The position numbers were made by a program, and so were the translations under genes. 64,000 nt of DNA from Anabas testudineus. Its lineage: Eukaryota > Chordata > Actinopteri > Anabantiformes > Anabantidae. The stretch spans positions 23,504,045-23,568,044 of the forward strand of contig NC_046610.1 of the NCBI RefSeq assembly GCF_900324465.2, written 5' to 3'. Shown here one piece after another: positions 60,498 through 64,000 of the stretch; within the stretch, counting starts at the first letter, position 1; each line of letters begins with the position of its first letter. The notes under the pieces are model-generated. The model was given only the letters and a program-made list of their open reading frames with translations. It made no database searches and was not told the origin of the DNA.

Positions 60498-60591
60498 GAA
60501 GCCCCCTGAGCATCACGGACATGTGAAACTTGACTCTGCATTAGGCAGATGCAAGTCCCAGGCTGGATTGAATGGCACTGAGGATACAAGG
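60498..60591 (+). other. Candidate second exon of the same plus-strand gene
   Basis: Bounded by GTTCCTCAG and ACAAG|GTAAGCAC, both good splice sites. One frame is open throughout (KPPEHHGHVKLDS at its start). An ATG near its end (MALRIQ) could be the translation start if the exon is mostly leader. No family was recognised. Transcript data would be needed to decide. Confidence 0.3.
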
Positions 60592-60599
60592 TAAGCACT

Positions 60600-63500
60600 T
60601 TACCAGTAAATTTGAACTCTTTATTGATCCATTTCCTGAGCTACAAATGACCTCAATGAGGGCAAAGTCCAGATAGAGACAGAGAAAGAGCGAGAGAGAG
60701 AGAGATTATGGGTAAACATAGCTCAGGAAAATGAAGAAATAGAAATTCACAGAAATTGCTGTGTGGGATTCAAAGCAAACCTTTTTATCAAATAGTGTTA
60801 CAGAAAAAGCAATACCCTCCCATTTAATCTTTAACACAGACATACAGGAAATCACAAAATACTGTGTTTGTCATATTACGTGGGAATCATCAAGAACAGG
60901 TTTGCCATCTTTGTAAATCACCTGCAGGGATGATGGTACAAGAAATTTAACAGATTCATGAGCTCCCATTACAAACCTGACTGCTGAATGCCCTTTAGAA
61001 ACACCACAGATCTCAAGGCCTTGAATTAGACAAGGGACTATTTTTGTAGTTCTCCGATCTACAAATGTAGGCCAAGGCTTCCCTCTGAAGTGTGGACCTG
61101 AATTTGCACTTTAGGGTCTCCAAATAAAGGTCCTGAAGTGTGGATGTGGATTAAGTCAATAGCAGCAAGTTGTCTTACAGGTTTCTTTGCCCACACTCAC
61201 CTCAAGATATATTTGAAATTGTTGAATATTGTAACTTGTTATGCACGTTTGCAAAGCATAGTGATTCCTTCCCCTTTAATCAGTGTTTGACTGATGGTGG
61301 TCTTTATGTCTCTATGGTGCACAGGCTTTGACATCTTGGGGTCTGAGTTAATGATGATGATTTATTGAGAGCAAAATCTGCTGTAGGAATATGCATCCCC
61401 GTATCTCCAGGCCTTGGCCCAGGCCTTATATGCTAGTATGGTTTCTTCTGCTACGGGGTTTGTGAAATTAATTCCTTATGTTCCGTTATTCTTTAAAAAT
61501 GCATCATAATAATGATGTCTCAGGTTCCACTCTCTTATGGTCCTAGTCCTTGCATACCTACAGTATTCTTGCAGACCTTTATTGTTTATCAGTACACAGT
61601 TTCCCTTTTGCTTAATTTCAACAGTTGTTGGCTATGAGAAGTAGCAAAATGTCAGTTGTGAGTTTGTGAATGCTTAAATTCTTTTTTGATCAGGATAATG
61701 TTTTTCAGCATAAATAATATTCTAAAAGCCCTTCTCAGCTTTTCTCAGAAAGAAACATTTATGATTATAACTTCGCTTTTACACTCAACCCGTAAACTGT
61801 AACGGAAATAACATGCTCATTGTTAAAAAATTGTGATTTAGTGCAAGATGGAATTGATTACTAATTCACCACTTTAATTATTATTTAGATATAATGTAGA
61901 CGTATAAATATGCCACACCATAATGATAACTTAGACCATAAGGCCTTCTTCTACATACATTTAGCTACTGCATACATACATGTAACTGGCAATAGTTAGT
62001 AAATCCAATTTGTATGCCAACAAATTCATACGAATAAAAGAGTGGATGATCAAATGCAGAGAGCCATTGTGTGTACCAGGCCTTGTTGAAATATACGTTT
62101 TTATCACTATCCATAAATTCCGTGGAAAAACTGAACCCAATACTATCTGGCCTACTAATTAAACGTGGTAGAGCATATGCCCACAAACAGATCCATAAAC
62201 TTTCACTGTGTGACATTCAGTCAAGCGTGAATGCATTTTTGATCTCTGAACATTAACTGTGTTCTGGATCGTTATTTGATTCTAATCAAATACAATCAAA
62301 ACTCTCAAAATCACTGGTTTTATCCTTTAGCCGTACCTGGCATGTGTCAGAAGAACAAATACCGTGTGAGCTTAGCTGCCATGTTGGAAAGGTTGAGTGA
62401 GAAAGGAAGGTGTCATTTTGTTAGAGGAAGGAAAAACAAAAAACATGGGTCTAGCTCCTGTGAGAGACAGAAGGAGGTTTAGGGTTTGAGCAGCAGGTGT
62501 AGTGAAGGGAGATGTCACACTCTGGTGTTTCTCGGCAGCATATCAAAATGATTTGGAGAGAACCAGAACTTCATTTACTGTCTGGGAGTGTGTTAAAAAT
62601 AAATGTGTGCTTTGCTCTGTGCTGAACATTAACTGTTCAGAATCTGAATGGATTTCACTTTTTCAAGAGCTTTCACTGACAGGTCAAACACTAACTGGTT
62701 TGACTTGTGCACGTGTTTTGTACACCTTTTTTTTTTTTTTTACACACTAAAACAAATAGGGGCAGTGCTTTTTTATCATTTCACCTGTGTTGTTTTTCTC
62801 AAATGGAGTGTGTCATACTCATCTTTCACTAAGACATGGGACATAGCAGGGCAGCTCATCATTCTCTGTATAGGAATTGGCTGATACTCCTGTTGACTGT
62901 ACACCTGCTCACAGCCTTGACTCATTTTGTGGCCTTCCAAGTTCGCAACATGTCAAACCTATTTTTGTACAACTGAAATTTGGTAAAAGCTTTAACCACC
63001 TGTATATCTCTTGAGAACAGATCATTTTGGTAAACACAATAATTGCACTGCTTTGTACCTTCTTTCAGTGATCACACTTTAGGTAAAAACTTTTCCTTTT
63101 TTTTTTTAAACAGTAATCAATTATAGTGCAGTACAATCACCCTTTACAGTTTTATTTCAGCTGACCAAGAGAGCATGGCTACTTAATTAAAAAAAAAAAA
63201 AAAAGAGGACTTTTAGATATTGCTCAAGCATTATAAAATATTCTTTCCAGCATGATCTATTTTTATCTTTTATCATTGCCTACAAAATGAAAAAGTTCAG
63301 TTTGCCTTCTGTCATATACTTACTCTGCTCGGCTTGACTGTCATAGTTTTCAGGCTCTTTTCTCAGGGCTTATTTAGATTAAAGTTACTTCAAACTGAGC
63401 CTCATCTTCTAACAACATGATTCTTTGATTTAATTAATAAGTGCTGGTTATGGCCTTGCTTCAGGGTTCCCCCCCACTGCTCACTCAACCATCTTGTCAT

Positions 63501-64000
63501 CCTCCCATAGACATGTTTCCTATGCAACATGGACACTGAGCATTTAGGTTAATAGAAGTTGTTTTTATGTATTTATCTATTTTTATTGAAATGATAGGCA
63601 CATTAATGTTACAACTCCCAGCCTTAGTTCTAATCAGAACAATTTCAGTGGCTTTGTTGGACATGTGATTGTTTCAGAATTTCACATAGGGGTGTGTTTT
63701 TGTTAGTTTTAACTATTTGTAGACCTGTATAGGTTATTGTGATCACTAAGATAGTGCACACAGTCAGCATTTTTTGTTGAAGTGTTAACACATATAAAAT
63801 TGTATTTGTTTGGACATAAACAGTCAAAGTTGAAGACTCTTTTAAGGCTTTTGTTATGTATCCAAGCACTGTTTCCCCTGAGCTTCCTACTCATTCATGC
63901 AGGTTTCAGACAACATGAATCTTGTTGCAGATGGCTGACTCACCTTTTCAGCCACTGAATTAAAGACCATTACTGGGACATCAGCCGAAAGTGTCAGTCT
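60600..64000. other. Probable intron or intergenic DNA, no exon supported
   Basis: If the candidate gene starting near 59.6 kb is real, this stretch would be its long intron. No open stretch with convincing splice sites and family similarity was found. Confidence 0.4.

Noticed and set aside
1-64000. CRISPR arrays, operons, riboswitches and bacterial elements
   Set aside because: The window is vertebrate chromosomal DNA with spliced genes and fish transposons; no regularly spaced direct repeats were seen.
1-64000. Stand-alone tRNA or rRNA genes
   Set aside because: The only tRNA-like sequence is the head of the SINE at 43.26 kb, which lacks a complete tRNA fold and is followed by a SINE body.

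Overview
The window looks like chromosomal DNA of a ray-finned (probably percomorph) fish. Genes have introns and the intergenic DNA is AT-rich. The interspersed repeats are typical of teleosts: L2/Maui-, Rex1- and RTE-type LINEs, a Rex6/Dong-type LINE with a restriction-like endonuclease, Tc1-like transposons, a tRNA-derived SINE and solo LTRs.

The core (about 5.4-47.0 kb) is a head-to-tail array of six perforin-1-like genes, all on the minus strand; they are called P1-P6 here in coordinate order. Each has a non-coding first exon, a 536-bp coding exon (signal peptide and N-terminal half of the MACPF domain) and a 1177-bp coding exon (rest of MACPF, EGF-like hinge, C2 domain, C-terminal tail). 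This is the layout of mammalian PRF1. All six encode an uninterrupted 570-residue precursor with YGTHYI-type MACPF signature, hinge cysteines and five C2 aspartates. P4 and P5 form one subgroup; P1, P2, P3 and P6 another. The hinge and the segment before it are almost invariant even at silent sites, while the membrane-binding loops of C2 differ. That pattern fits duplication followed by local gene conversion. Each gene carries a similar upstream module (GGAAGT ETS core, CACACATTT-like box, TATA-like box in P2, P3 and P6) and a conserved polyadenylation signal. Orphan fragments of the 5' end at 17.1, 22.05, 29.1 and 49.3 kb mark further copies or crossover points.

Spaces between the genes are filled with transposable elements, several nested or duplicated with the genes: Tc1 transposase relics beside P2, P3 and P4; three solo LTRs with exact 5-bp target duplications (one in the P5 intron, one inside the Rex6-type LINE); and a Tc1 element with 197-bp inverted repeats upstream of P5 whose empty site survives upstream of P4.

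Right of the array, 47-56 kb is decayed repeat DNA. A single-exon MYADM-like gene (MARVEL-domain membrane protein) lies at 56330-57229 on the plus strand, followed by a hAT-like non-autonomous element. Near 59.6-60.6 kb there is a CpG-richer, CCAAT-containing segment with good splice donors that looks like the start of a plus-strand gene leaving the window; its product cannot be named. No gene could be supported in 1-5.4 kb or in 60.6-64 kb.

Functionally, perforins are calcium-dependent pore formers released by cytotoxic lymphocytes. Six intact copies suggest an expanded effector set in this fish, with C2-loop differences as the likeliest place for functional divergence (inference).
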